NCBI RefSeq assembly: GCF_019042655.1
Contig: NZ_JAHPZO010000004.1
Coordinates: 62,001 to 126,000, forward strand
From: Planococcus sp. CP5-4_YE
GTDB taxonomy: Bacteria > Bacillota > Bacilli > Bacillales_A > Planococcaceae
DNA length: 64,000 nt
Reading direction: 5' to 3'
Shown in pieces: positions 23,422 to 32,037 of the stretch. The notes beneath the pieces are model-generated. The model was not told the origin of the DNA. It searched no databases and saw only the letters and a program-made list of their open reading frames with translations. The position numbers and the translations under genes are program-made. The first letter of the stretch is position 1, and every line of letters starts with the position of its first letter.

Positions 23422-24345
23422 TTATTGCTGGATCAATTCCAATTCTACTGGAATCGATGCTTCCACTTCTTCGCCATCCAAATGCTGGATTGCTGTTTCA
23501 ACAGCCATTTCACCGATCAATTCCGGTTTTTGGGCAATCGTTCCGGCAAGCCGGCCTTCTTCAACTGCTGCAACAGCGTCATTCGTTGCATCAAAACCGA
23601 CAACTGTAACATCTTTTCCGGAAGCTTCGATTGCTTCAAGCGCACCGAGTGCCATTTCGTCGTTATGCGCAAACACTCCTGTTACATCAGGGTTTGCTTG
23701 CAGAATGTTTTCCATGACTGATAAACCTTCTGCCCGGTTGAAGTTCGCCGTTTGTTTGGCGACCACATCCAAGCTTTCTGTTGCAACATTATTGAATCCT
23801 TCTCCACGCTCGCGTGCTGCCGAAGATCCTGGTACGCCTTCAAGCTCCGCTACTTGCGCACCTTCACCCACAAGTGACAACAAGTAATCACCAGCCATTT
23901 CGCCGCCTGCTACGTTATCCGAAGCGATATGGGAAACAACTTCGCCGCTTTCTGCACTGCGGTCTACAGTAATAACAGGAATATTGGCATTATTTGCAGA
24001 GGCCACCGCCGAAGCTACGGCTTCAGAATCAACAGGGTTAATCAAAATCATATCTACACCTTGTTGGATTAAATCTTCTACATCACTCGCTTGTTTCGAT
24101 GCATCGTCTTGCGCATCAACTACCGATAAGCTTGCGCCCAGTTCGGAAGCTTTGGCTTCCGCGCCTTCGCTCAATGTCACGAAGAACGGATTGTTCAATG
24201 TCGAAATCGAGAAACCGACTGTGTAATCGCCACTCGCTTCTTCACCGCCTGTTGTTTCTTCTGAATCTGAACCTGGTGCTTCCATCGAACATGCGGCCAA
24301 AACCATCATTGCCAAAAGGACGAACATCAATAACATTTTCTTCAT
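23422..24345 (-). CDS. rbsB: Ribose ABC transporter substrate-binding lipoprotein
   Basis: A 307-aa precursor. The lipobox MVLAACS places the lipidated Cys at about residue 19; an acidic S/E/G-rich tether follows before the periplasmic-binding-protein fold (YTVGFSISTLNNPFFVTLSEGA). The blocks DLIQQGVDMILINPVDSEAV and VVGFDATNDAVAAVEEGRL are standard for RbsB. It captures D-ribose outside the membrane for RbsAC. The ATG at 24345 is 8 bases after AAGGAG. Last gene of rbsRKDACB, followed by a terminator. Confidence 0.94.
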   Translation of the reverse strand: MKKMLLMFVLLAMMVLAACSMEAPGSDSEETTGGEEASGDYTVGFSISTLNNPFFVTLSEGAEAKASELGASLSVVDAQDDASKQASDVEDLIQQGVDMILINPVDSEAVASAVASANNANIPVITVDRSAESGEVVSHIASDNVAGGEMAGDYLLSLVGEGAQVAELEGVPGSSAARERGEGFNNVATESLDVVAKQTANFNRAEGLSVMENILQANPDVTGVFAHNDEMALGALEAIEASGKDVTVVGFDATNDAVAAVEEGRLAGTIAQKPELIGEMAVETAIQHLDGEEVEASIPVELELIQQ

Positions 24346-24357
24346 TTCTACCACTCC

Positions 24358-25302
24358 TTATGCTGTTTTTTTACGGTCTAGCAATACTGCAAGCAATATA
24401 ACGGCACCCTTCACCACTTGCTGGAAGAAGGAGGAAACCCCGATCAAGTTCAAACCATTGTTCAAGACACCGATAATCAAAGCACCTATCAAGGTACCGA
24501 CAATCCAGCCGCGGCCGCCTGTCAAACTCGTTCCCCCAAGCACGACGGCTGCGATGGCATCGAGTTCAAACATCTGGCCGGCTGTCGGCTGAGCTGAATT
24601 CAAACGTGAAGTCAAGATCAGCGACGCCAGTGCAGCAAGTGCCCCGACCAAGGAATATACGTAAATTTTGATGCGGTCGGCGTTAATTCCCGAAAGCACG
24701 GAAGCTTCCTCGTTGCCGCCGACTGCGTAGACGCGACGCCCGAAGGTCGTTTTCTTCAAGATGAAATAAAGAATTCCAAAACTGATAAGCATTGTCACGA
24801 CCGGTATCGGAATACCGAGGAAATAACCTTTACCGAGCATCTGGAAAGCCATGCTGTCGCCTAGCCCAGAAATCGGCCGGCCTTCTGTGTAGACGAGCGT
24901 TAAGCCACGATAAATGGTCATCGTCGCAAGCGTCGCGATGAATGGTGCCACCTTGCCTTTCGCGATGATGACACCGTTGATGGCTCCGAGAACTGCTCCG
25001 AGGAACAGCCCCAACAGCATCGCTAAGATCGGGTCAATTCCTGAAGCCATCATGCCGGCTGTCACAGCACCCGTAAGCGCCAAGATCGAACCGACCGATA
25101 AGTCGATGCCGCCGGTCAAGATGACAAAGGTCATGCCGAATGCGATCAACGCATTGATCGACACTTGCCGGAGGACGTTCAAAATATTGCTCATGGATAG
25201 AAAACTTGGATTTATTGCGGTAATGATAATGATGATTAAAATCAAACCAATAAACGGCGCGATTTTTTGGAACAAGCTTGTATTAGCGGACTTCAGCTTC
25301 AA
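24358..25302 (-). CDS. rbsC: Ribose ABC transporter permease
   Basis: A 314-aa permease with about 8-10 membrane helices. The family blocks TFVILTGGIDLSVGSILAL, a TLATMTIYRGL segment and AVVLGGTSLTGGRGWIVGT (the EAA-like loop) are clear. The best start is TTG at 25302, 8 bases after AGGAGG; it overlaps the end of rbsA by 20 bases. An ATG at 25323 lies before that ribosome site. Together with RbsA and RbsB it imports ribose. Confidence 0.92.
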   Translation of the reverse strand: MKLKSANTSLFQKIAPFIGLILIIIIITAINPSFLSMSNILNVLRQVSINALIAFGMTFVILTGGIDLSVGSILALTGAVTAGMMASGIDPILAMLLGLFLGAVLGAINGVIIAKGKVAPFIATLATMTIYRGLTLVYTEGRPISGLGDSMAFQMLGKGYFLGIPIPVVTMLISFGILYFILKKTTFGRRVYAVGGNEEASVLSGINADRIKIYVYSLVGALAALASLILTSRLNSAQPTAGQMFELDAIAAVVLGGTSLTGGRGWIVGTLIGALIIGVLNNGLNLIGVSSFFQQVVKGAVILLAVLLDRKKTA

Positions 25303-26794
25303 GTTTTCCACCTCCTGTTGCATAATGCATAATCGTTTCCTGAGTCATTTTCTGTTTCGGCACATCTGCCGTCAGTTTGCCTTCGTGCATGACGAGCACG
25401 CGGTCGGCCATGCCAATCACTTCCGGAAGTTCGGAAGAAATCATCAAGATGGCGACGCCACGAGCTGCCAATTCGTTGATGATCGAATAAATCTCTTTCT
25501 TGGCACCGACATCGACTCCACGTGTCGGTTCATCGAGTATGAGCACATCCGGTTCGATGCCGAGCCATTTCGCAATGACGACTTTTTGCTGGTTGCCTCC
25601 GCTGAGCGATTTGGCCGCCTGATCAGGCCCTGAAGTCCGGATCCCGAGGCGTTTCACCATCCGGTCATACAGGCTGCGTTCTTTGTCTTTCGACAGCAGG
25701 CCCTTATTAGAAATCGATTCGAAGTTCGCCATGCTAATGTTTTCTTCTACAGTAAAATCGACGATCAACCCTTCGGTTTTGCGGTCTTCAGTGACGTAGC
25801 CGATCCCAAGCCCTTTCGCTTTTTGCGGATTGTCGATTTTCACTGGCTTGCCATCAAGTTCCACCGTTCCTGAATCCGCTTTCTTATATCCGAATAGCGA
25901 CTGCGCCACTTCTGTGCGCCCTGCCCCCATCAGCCCGGCAATCGACACGATTTCCCCTTTGTGGATATCGAAGGATACATCTTCAAAGCATCCTTTACGC
26001 GTTAAGCCTTTAACTGACAGCTTCACGTCACCGATTGCCGAATTCCGTTCCGGGAAACGGTCGCCGAGTTCACGGCCGACCATCAACTGGACAATTTCTT
26101 CGAAGCTAGTTTCGCTAATCTTCCGTTCACCAACAAATTCACCGTCGCGCAAAATGGTGATGCGGTCACATAATGAAAAAATTTCTTCCATGCGGTGTGA
26201 AATATACACAAACGAGACGCCGCGCTTTTGCAGCTCGCGGATCGTCACGAATAGAGTTTCAATCTCGCGGTCTGTGAGCGCTGCCGTCGGTTCATCCATG
26301 ATGATCATTTCCGCCTCCATCGACAATGCTTTGCCGATTTCCACCAATTGTTGCTGGCCTACTGACAACGTACTCGCTGGAAGGGATGGATCGATATCGA
26401 GCCCCAAATCCCCCAAGATCTTTTTCGTTTTCCGTTCCATGTCCTTGGTCTTCAGGATGCCTGTGCGGCCAACGGTTTCCTCGCGGCCGAGAAAGAGGTT
26501 GTCCGCAATCGACAGGTGCGGCAAGATATTCAATTCCTGGTGAATGACGGCAATGCCTTCTGCCTCTGCCTGTTTCGGCGAAGTGAATTCGACCTTTTTT
26601 TCTTTGACTTCCACCGTTCCCGAGTCACGGGTGTAGATGCCCGACATGATTTTCATCAAAGTCGACTTGCCGGCGCCGTTCTCGCCCATTAAGGCGTGGA
26701 TTTCGCCTTTTTGCAGTGAGAAATGGACATTCTTCAAAACCATATTGCCGCTGAACGACTTGCAAATATCGGTCATGTTGATCATTTGAATCAT
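25283..26794 (-). CDS. rbsA: Ribose ABC transporter ATP-binding protein (double ATPase)
   Basis: A 503-aa fusion of two ABC ATPase domains, the arrangement typical of sugar importers. The first domain has GENGAGKST and a degenerate LSVGQQQLVEIG signature with DEPTAAL; the second has a modified Walker A GLMGAGRTEV, the LSGGNQQKV signature and DEPTRGVDVG. The start ATG at 26794 follows AGGTGA; an ATG at 26812 overlapping the rbsD stop has no proper ribosome site, and one at 26785 is also possible. Confidence 0.93.
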   Translation of the reverse strand: MIQMINMTDICKSFSGNMVLKNVHFSLQKGEIHALMGENGAGKSTLMKIMSGIYTRDSGTVEVKEKKVEFTSPKQAEAEGIAVIHQELNILPHLSIADNLFLGREETVGRTGILKTKDMERKTKKILGDLGLDIDPSLPASTLSVGQQQLVEIGKALSMEAEMIIMDEPTAALTDREIETLFVTIRELQKRGVSFVYISHRMEEIFSLCDRITILRDGEFVGERKISETSFEEIVQLMVGRELGDRFPERNSAIGDVKLSVKGLTRKGCFEDVSFDIHKGEIVSIAGLMGAGRTEVAQSLFGYKKADSGTVELDGKPVKIDNPQKAKGLGIGYVTEDRKTEGLIVDFTVEENISMANFESISNKGLLSKDKERSLYDRMVKRLGIRTSGPDQAAKSLSGGNQQKVVIAKWLGIEPDVLILDEPTRGVDVGAKKEIYSIINELAARGVAILMISSELPEVIGMADRVLVMHEGKLTADVPKQKMTQETIMHYATGGGKLEAEVR

Positions 26795-26811
26795 TTCGTT
26801 CACCTGCCTCA

Positions 26812-27198
26812 TTAAAAGATGACACCCGACTGGAGAATGACATTCGCATAAGGGCTTGCTTCCCCTGTGCGGATAATCAGTTTGGCGTTATGGCTCATCG
26901 CCTTTAGTTCCTTATGGCTTATGTAGCGGCAATCCAATTGCTCATGCATACCGGCTTCCAATCCTTTATTGTGATCGCTTATTTCCCGGGCAATATAAGC
27001 AACTTCTGCTTCAAAGTCCTCGAGCACGGCATCCAGCACCGTTTGAAAAGACGGCTCCCCGATGCGGTACGAAAGATCGACGCATGGCACATGCTCGGGC
27101 ACTGGCAGCCCGCAATCAGCAATGACAAGCAAATCCGTATGCCCAAACCGTGCCAATTGACCGGCGATGTCACGATTGATCATGCCTTGTTTTTTCAT
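26812..27198 (-). CDS. rbsD: D-ribose pyranase
   Basis: A 128-aa protein that interconverts beta-pyran and beta-furan forms of ribose so that ribokinase gets its furanose substrate. Conserved blocks are GHTDLLVIADCGLPVP (with the active-site His and Asp) and a C-terminal IRTGEASPYANVILQSGV. The ATG is 7 bases after GGAGG and overlaps the rbsK stop by ATGA. Confidence 0.93.
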   Translation of the reverse strand: MKKQGMINRDIAGQLARFGHTDLLVIADCGLPVPEHVPCVDLSYRIGEPSFQTVLDAVLEDFEAEVAYIAREISDHNKGLEAGMHEQLDCRYISHKELKAMSHNAKLIIRTGEASPYANVILQSGVIF

Positions 27199-28073
27199 TT
27201 TGCTGCCTCCATCCGGGAAACGACTTCTGCGTGGTTCGGCATGCCGCCTTGTGCGCCAAATTTCTCGACCGATATCGAAGCTGCTGCATTGGCGAAACGT
27301 ACCGCATCCTTGAAATCACTGCCTTCCGCTAATGCCACTGCTAAGGCACCATTAAAAGTGTCTCCCGCGCCCGTTGTATCGACCGCTTGTGTCGGAAAGC
27401 CTTCGACTGTTACGTGCTTGTCGCCGTCGAAATAGCGGGCACCGTTTTTCCCGAGCGTCACGATCATGCGGTTCGGATAGCGTTCCAATTCCAATTCCCA
27501 GTTTTCTCCGAACAGCTCTTCCGCTTCGGTTTCATTCGGTGTCAAGAAGTCCGCTTGTTTCATCGCCTCCGTAAATCCACCGGCTGGGGCTGGATTCAAA
27601 ATGGCCGGTACCCCGAGCTCTTTAGCAAGTTGCAATGTATATTCCACGACCGGAATCGGCAGTTCCAATTGCAAGATGACCATTGAACTTTTTTCGATCA
27701 CTGATTGCTGTGCATCGACGTCCGATTTCGTCAGTTCGTGGTTTGCGCCTGGTACGACAATGATGCGGTTGTCGCCTTCTGATAAGAGGATATTGGCGAT
27801 TCCGCTTGCCCCGTCGGTTTTTTTGATGCCTTGTGTATTAATCTGTTCTTTTTCCAGCCCTTCGAGAAGCTGTGTGCCGAACGCGTCGCTGCCGACTGCC
27901 CCGATCATATGGACTTGATCGCCGAGCCTCGCTGCGGCGACTGCCTGGTTGGCGCCTTTCCCTCCAGAGACGGTCGTATATAAATTGCCTAGCACTGTTT
28001 CACCTTGCTTCGGAAATTTTTCCGTTCCGACGACAAGATCCATATTGATACTTCCTACCACTGTAATCATCAT
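27195..28073 (-). CDS. rbsK: Ribokinase
   Basis: A 292-aa PfkB-family sugar kinase: GSINMDLV at the start, the GGKGANQAVAAARLG signature, NPAPA, NETEAEELFG and the C-terminal anion-hole motif DTTGAGDTFNGALA with the catalytic Asp. It converts ribose to ribose 5-phosphate. Start ATG at 28073 overlaps the rbsR stop (ATGA), with AAGGAG 6 bases before. Confidence 0.94.
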   Translation of the reverse strand: MMITVVGSINMDLVVGTEKFPKQGETVLGNLYTTVSGGKGANQAVAAARLGDQVHMIGAVGSDAFGTQLLEGLEKEQINTQGIKKTDGASGIANILLSEGDNRIIVVPGANHELTKSDVDAQQSVIEKSSMVILQLELPIPVVEYTLQLAKELGVPAILNPAPAGGFTEAMKQADFLTPNETEAEELFGENWELELERYPNRMIVTLGKNGARYFDGDKHVTVEGFPTQAVDTTGAGDTFNGALAVALAEGSDFKDAVRFANAAASISVEKFGAQGGMPNHAEVVSRMEAAK

Positions 28074-29050
28074 TCCACACTCCTTGTTGTGCCACGTAAT
28101 ATCAACTTGACCGGAATTTCGTAGAAGCTTTCTTCCACAGGTTTGTTCTCGATTCGCTTGATCAGGACGCGCGTTGCGATCGCGCCCATTTTATAGACAT
28201 CCTGTGCAACGGTCGAGAGCCCGGGCGACAGCATCTCACCCATTGCGATGCCGTCGAATCCGACGATCTGCAAATCATCCGGCACGTTTCTGCCGAGTAT
28301 TGCCGCTGCCTTCAAAGCCCCAGCGGCTGACACATCACTCGAAGCGAAAATCCCATCGATTTTCGGGCCTTTCTGTAATTCATGTTCCACAATCTTTTGC
28401 GACTCCGCATAATGGAACGGGCAAGTGACGATGCGGTAGTCGACATCCGATTTTCCGATCGCTTCCATGAACCCTTCATAGCGGTCATTGGCAGGGTTCA
28501 GCGCTTCTGGTCCCCGCAGGAACAAGATGTTTTGGCATCCCCGCTCGAGCAACGCATTGGTCCCAAGCACTGCTCCTTCTTTATTGTTCGATGACACAAT
28601 CGGAATATTTTCATTGATCGCACGGTCAAGTGCCACAATCGGCAGCTTTGTATCAGCGTAATGCGGCGCATCCAACTGGTTGGATGTGACGATAAAGCCG
28701 GCGATGTATTTTTTCTTCAAGGTTTCAATATAGTTTTTCTCTTTTTTCGGATCTTCGTCGGAATTGCACAAAATAACGGTATATCCGTAGCTCAGCGCTA
28801 CGTCCTCTACGGCCCGCGCAAGTTCCGGAAAAAAAGGATTGGTGATGTCCGGTAAAATGAGCCCAATCAAATTGGAACGTTTCGTATTCAAAGAGCGCGC
28901 GACCGGATTCAATTCATATTCCAATTCCTCGACGGCTTCTGTTACCGCTTTGGCGGAATCTGCGCTGACATAGCCGCTGCCATTCAAAAACCGTGAAACC
29001 GTCGCAACGGAAACGCCTGCTTTTTTCGCTACATCTCTGATCGTTGTCAT
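28070..29050 (-). CDS. rbsR: Ribose operon repressor, LacI/GalR family
   Basis: A 326-aa regulator with an N-terminal helix-turn-helix (TIRDVAKKAGVSVATVSRFL) and hinge, then a RbsB-like ligand domain (LIGLILPDITNPFFPELARA). It is the first gene of the ribose operon and most likely controls it, as in B. subtilis. The palindrome at 29076-29089 is the probable target. Confidence 0.92.
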   Translation of the reverse strand: MTTIRDVAKKAGVSVATVSRFLNGSGYVSADSAKAVTEAVEELEYELNPVARSLNTKRSNLIGLILPDITNPFFPELARAVEDVALSYGYTVILCNSDEDPKKEKNYIETLKKKYIAGFIVTSNQLDAPHYADTKLPIVALDRAINENIPIVSSNNKEGAVLGTNALLERGCQNILFLRGPEALNPANDRYEGFMEAIGKSDVDYRIVTCPFHYAESQKIVEHELQKGPKIDGIFASSDVSAAGALKAAAILGRNVPDDLQIVGFDGIAMGEMLSPGLSTVAQDVYKMGAIATRVLIKRIENKPVEESFYEIPVKLILRGTTRSVE

Positions 29051-29075
29051 CGCTCTTCTCCGTTCTTAGGTTATA

Positions 29076-29089
29076 TGTAACCGGTTACA
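29076..29089. promoter_or_regulatory. Operator of the ribose operon (RbsR site and perfect cre match)
   Basis: TGTAACCGGTTACA is a perfect 14-bp palindrome and at the same time fits the cre consensus TGWAANCGNTNWCA at every fixed position. It lies at the expected transcription start, just after the -10, so binding by RbsR or CcpA would block transcription. Confidence 0.8.
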
Positions 29090-29092
29090 CAT

Positions 29093-29121
29093 ACTATAAA
29101 ACTTCCTTTTCTTCTTGTCAA
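29093..29121 (-). promoter_or_regulatory. Sigma-A promoter of rbsRKDACB
   Basis: On the minus strand a perfect TTGACA, 17 bases and TATAGT. Confidence 0.82.
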
Positions 29122-29159
29122 CGCGGTTTTTCATTTCAGTTTCTTTCACAAGCACATAA

Positions 29160-29185
29160 AAATACCCCGACAATTGAAGTCGAGG
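29160..29185 (-). terminator. Probable terminator after the rhodanese-like gene
   Basis: CCCCGAC and GTCGAGG form a 7-base stem with one mismatch; on the minus strand it continues into TATTTTT. Moderate strength. Confidence 0.55.
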
Positions 29186-29194
29186 TTTTAAATA

Positions 29195-29563
29195 TTACTT
29201 AGCAATCATTCGCTCACCGCAATTTTCTTCGGTTAGGCTATAGCTGATGACATTCTTATCTTTCTTTCGAAGCAAGCGGACAGCCATATTCTTTTCCATT
29301 TTATCAGAAGCGATAATGTGGATCGGGCTGTCCTTTATTTCTTCGTAGCCACGGATGAAATAAGCGACCGGTAGTTCGAATGCGCCTTCGATGGGATCTT
29401 TATAGGAAATATTATAGGCTCTCACATCCAGCAAGAGAATATCACCATTTTCTTTCACGTTGTCAGCACAATCGTGCTTGACCCCTTTGGCCGTGACAAA
29501 GCGTTTATAGAAACCGTTGGAGCCGGCAAGAGCCAGCAGCGCAATCGGGATGCCAATGCTCAT
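29195..29563 (-). CDS. Membrane-anchored rhodanese-like protein without active-site Cys
   Basis: A 122-aa protein. An N-terminal hydrophobic stretch (MSIGIPIALLALAGSNGF) could anchor it. The rest has a rhodanese-like layout (DILLLDVRAYNISYKDPIEG, ELPVAYFIRGYEEI, then a HIIASDKMEKNMAVRLLRK segment), but the catalytic loop Cys is replaced, so it is unlikely to transfer sulfur itself. The start is uncertain: ATG at 29563 follows a GGGG stretch, and a TTG at 29599 is in frame. It lies 78 bases after the persulfide dioxygenase gene on the same strand and may help the same pathway. Confidence 0.6.
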   Translation of the reverse strand: MSIGIPIALLALAGSNGFYKRFVTAKGVKHDCADNVKENGDILLLDVRAYNISYKDPIEGAFELPVAYFIRGYEEIKDSPIHIIASDKMEKNMAVRLLRKKDKNVISYSLTEENCGERMIAK

Positions 29564-29641
29564 TGTTTCGATCTTCCCCTTCTGGATTGTGTTTTTCAAA
29601 GGAAAACCGCCGAAGCCAAAACTTAAGCGGTTGTGTCCCTA

Positions 29642-31054
29642 TTATTGTTTAATGGATGCGACTTCTTGCTGCCATTTGTTATAGCCGCCTGCCATATTGA
29701 CCAAGTTATCGATCCCGTTCGCTTTTAGGACGCTTGCCGCGATAGCGGAACGGGCGCCGGCCTGGCATTGGACAATGATTGTTTTGCCTGTAGCGACTTC
29801 ATCCAGGCGATTTTTCAAGGTGCCAACCATGATGTGCTGGGCGTTGTCAATATGTCCTTCGTTGAACTCTGTCTGGTTGCGGACATCGAGCACGTACGCT
29901 TCGCCTTTTTCGACCATTTCATCCGCCTCGGATGGTGAGACGTTTTCATAAGAAGCCAAGTTTTCAGCTTGCGCCATGACATTTTCCGCCTCTGCAAAAC
30001 CGTAGACTTCATCGATTCCGACCGAACGGAGGGCGACTAATGCTTCATCGAGCACTTTCGTATCGACAAGAAGATAGAGCGGCTTGTTGTAATCGACGAC
30101 CCAGCCTGCCCAGTTCGTGAAGGAATTGTTGAATGGGATGTTGATCGTTCCTTGGATATGGCCTTTGCTGTAAACATCTGCCGGGCGCATATCAAGCACT
30201 TGCTTGCCTTCAGCAAGCAGCGCTTCGATATCTGCAGCTGATGTGATTTCTTTGAGTTCAGGCAAGTCTTGGATCAACTGTGGCCCGACTTTATTGACCG
30301 ATTTCATCACCGCGAAATAATACGGCGGTTCCGGCTGTCCTTCGAGCAAGGCTTTTTTGAAAGAAGCTTCATCCTCGAATTGCATCGCCCAGTTAAAAGC
30401 TTTTTCGTAGCCGACTGTCGTCGATGGCACTGCACCGAGCGATTTACCACAAGCGGACCCTGCGCCATGCGCTGGCCAAACTTGCAAATAATCCGCAAGC
30501 GCTTTGAAGCGTTCGATCGACTTGAACATCGCAACAGCACCCGACTCGGAAGTTCCTTGGATGCCTGCAGCTTTTTCGAGAAGATCCGGGCGCCCGACAT
30601 CACCGACAAAGACGAAATCGCCTGTAAAGATGCCCATCGGCTTGTCTGCAGATCCACCTTTATCGGTCAATAGGAATGAAATGCTCTCCGGGGTATGGCC
30701 TGGTGTATGCATCACGTCAAATATCAGGTTGCCGATTTTGAACTGGTCGCCGTCTGTCAATAATTGATGGCTGATTCCCTCCAGGTTCTGATATTTCCAA
30801 TCGGCATCGCCTTCATCTGAAATATAGAGCTTCGCGCCGAAACGGTCATTCAGTTCCCGTGAACCGGATACAAAGTCAGCATGGATATGCGTTTCAAGAG
30901 CACCGACAATATTCAGTTTCTCTTTTTTCGCCAGTTCTTCGTATGCTGTGATATCGCGCATCGGATCAACGACGACTGCTTCGCCTGTTTTTTGGCACCC
31001 TACTACATAAGATGCGTGAGCCAATTTTTCGTCATAGAAATATCGTAATAACAT
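29642..31054 (-). CDS. Persulfide dioxygenase-rhodanese fusion (CstB-like MBL-fold hydrolase)
   Basis: A 470-aa three-domain protein. Residues about 1-250 are an ETHE1-type metallo-beta-lactamase domain with THIHAD (55-60) and later TPGHTPES and the GDFVFVGDVGRPD motif. A middle rhodanese-like domain (about 265-355) lacks the catalytic Cys (YLLVDTK). The C-terminal rhodanese (about 370-470) has an active CQAGARS loop. This is the layout of CstB of S. aureus, which oxidises low-molecular-weight persulfides to thiosulfate. A CstR/CsoR-type palindrome lies in its promoter. Confidence 0.85.
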   Translation of the reverse strand: MLLRYFYDEKLAHASYVVGCQKTGEAVVVDPMRDITAYEELAKKEKLNIVGALETHIHADFVSGSRELNDRFGAKLYISDEGDADWKYQNLEGISHQLLTDGDQFKIGNLIFDVMHTPGHTPESISFLLTDKGGSADKPMGIFTGDFVFVGDVGRPDLLEKAAGIQGTSESGAVAMFKSIERFKALADYLQVWPAHGAGSACGKSLGAVPSTTVGYEKAFNWAMQFEDEASFKKALLEGQPEPPYYFAVMKSVNKVGPQLIQDLPELKEITSAADIEALLAEGKQVLDMRPADVYSKGHIQGTINIPFNNSFTNWAGWVVDYNKPLYLLVDTKVLDEALVALRSVGIDEVYGFAEAENVMAQAENLASYENVSPSEADEMVEKGEAYVLDVRNQTEFNEGHIDNAQHIMVGTLKNRLDEVATGKTIIVQCQAGARSAIAASVLKANGIDNLVNMAGGYNKWQQEVASIKQ

Positions 31055-31097
31055 GGAATCAATCTCCTTTTGTCTGTTTTCGTTTTCTTAAAACCAA

Positions 31098-31115
31098 TAT
31101 ACCCCTAAGGGTATA
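31098..31115. promoter_or_regulatory. CstR/CsoR-family operator
   Basis: TATACCCCTAAGGGTATA, an inverted repeat with CCC/GGG arms, resembles the operators of the persulfide sensor CstR (ATACCCC-N-GGGGTAT type). It lies 44-61 bases before the CstB-like gene. No cstR gene is present in the window, so the regulator would act from elsewhere. Confidence 0.7.
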
Positions 31116-31169
31116 AAATGTAAACACATATGCTTCATATTTTCCGCAATCTTCACTTACTCAATAAAA

Positions 31170-31206
31170 AAGCTGCTAAAGCGCAGTTACAGCGCTTTAG
31201 CAGCTT
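31170..31206 (-). terminator. Strong rho-independent terminator of the acyl-CoA operon
   Basis: AAGCTGCTAAAGCGC pairs perfectly with GCGCTTTAGCAGCTT (15 bp); TTTTTT follows on the minus strand. Confidence 0.92.
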
Positions 31207-31215
31207 AAGAACAAT

Positions 31216-32037
31216 TTATTTTTCAATGAAGAAATCCGGAAGTTCGCTCGCTTTCATCGGAAACTCCGCTTTACGCTTGTCGACAAAGGATTGGATGCCT
31301 TCATCCGCATCGGCATTGTTCCCCGCCCAGTGAAGGAATTTCGATTCCGCGAGATGCGACTCGTGCGGATGATCCGCCCCAAGCATCTTCCATAATAATT
31401 GGCGCGTGAAACTGTTCGATGTGGCGGCGGTATTTTCTGCAATTTCCCGGGCAATTTCATACGCTTTTTCAAGCGGATCTTCCGATTCATATTGCATAAG
31501 CCCTGCTTCCACCGCTTCTGCTGTCGGGATGTAACGCCCTGTCAAGGTCCACTCGAGCGCTTTTCCTATACCGACGATTCGCGGCAAAAACCAGCCGGAT
31601 GAAGCTTCTGGGCCGATTCCTCGGCGCCCGAAGACGAACCCGATTTTCGCATCTTTTTTGACGATGCGGATGTCCATCGGCAAGGTCATCGTCATGCCGA
31701 TGCCGACCGCTGGGCCGTTGATGGCGGCGATAATCGGTTTTTTCACTTCATACACCTGGTTGCTGACCTGGCCGCCAAGGTCCCGGTACTCTTCCGCGCT
31801 TTGTTCGGAAGCAAAAGTCGAGCCGCCGTCCGATAAGTCCATCCCGGCACAAAACGCGCGCCCCGCCCCCGTCACGACGATGACACGCACAGCGTCGTCG
31901 TCGTTAACGTTTTGGTAGAAATGAAGCAACTCATCGTTCATTTTTTCTGTATAAGCATTCATTTTATCAGGACGGTTCAATGTTAATGTGAGAATCCCAT
32001 CCGAAAGTTCTATTTTAATTGTTTCGTACAAGCGCAT
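31216..32037 (-). CDS. Enoyl-CoA hydratase/isomerase (crotonase) family protein
   Basis: A 273-aa crotonase-fold protein. The two oxyanion-hole segments are visible as AFCAGMDLSDGG (about 61-72) and the AAINGPAVGIGMTM region (about 104-117). The 2,3-hydratase pair of catalytic glutamates is not clear: the second position region reads FGRRGIGPEASSGWF with one Glu, so hydratase or isomerase activity cannot be told apart. The ATG follows GGGGGTGA and overlaps the preceding gene's end by 23 bases. Last gene of the cluster. Confidence 0.82.
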   Translation of the reverse strand: MRLYETIKIELSDGILTLTLNRPDKMNAYTEKMNDELLHFYQNVNDDDAVRVIVVTGAGRAFCAGMDLSDGGSTFASEQSAEEYRDLGGQVSNQVYEVKKPIIAAINGPAVGIGMTMTLPMDIRIVKKDAKIGFVFGRRGIGPEASSGWFLPRIVGIGKALEWTLTGRYIPTAEAVEAGLMQYESEDPLEKAYEIAREIAENTAATSNSFTRQLLWKMLGADHPHESHLAESKFLHWAGNNADADEGIQSFVDKRKAEFPMKASELPDFFIEK

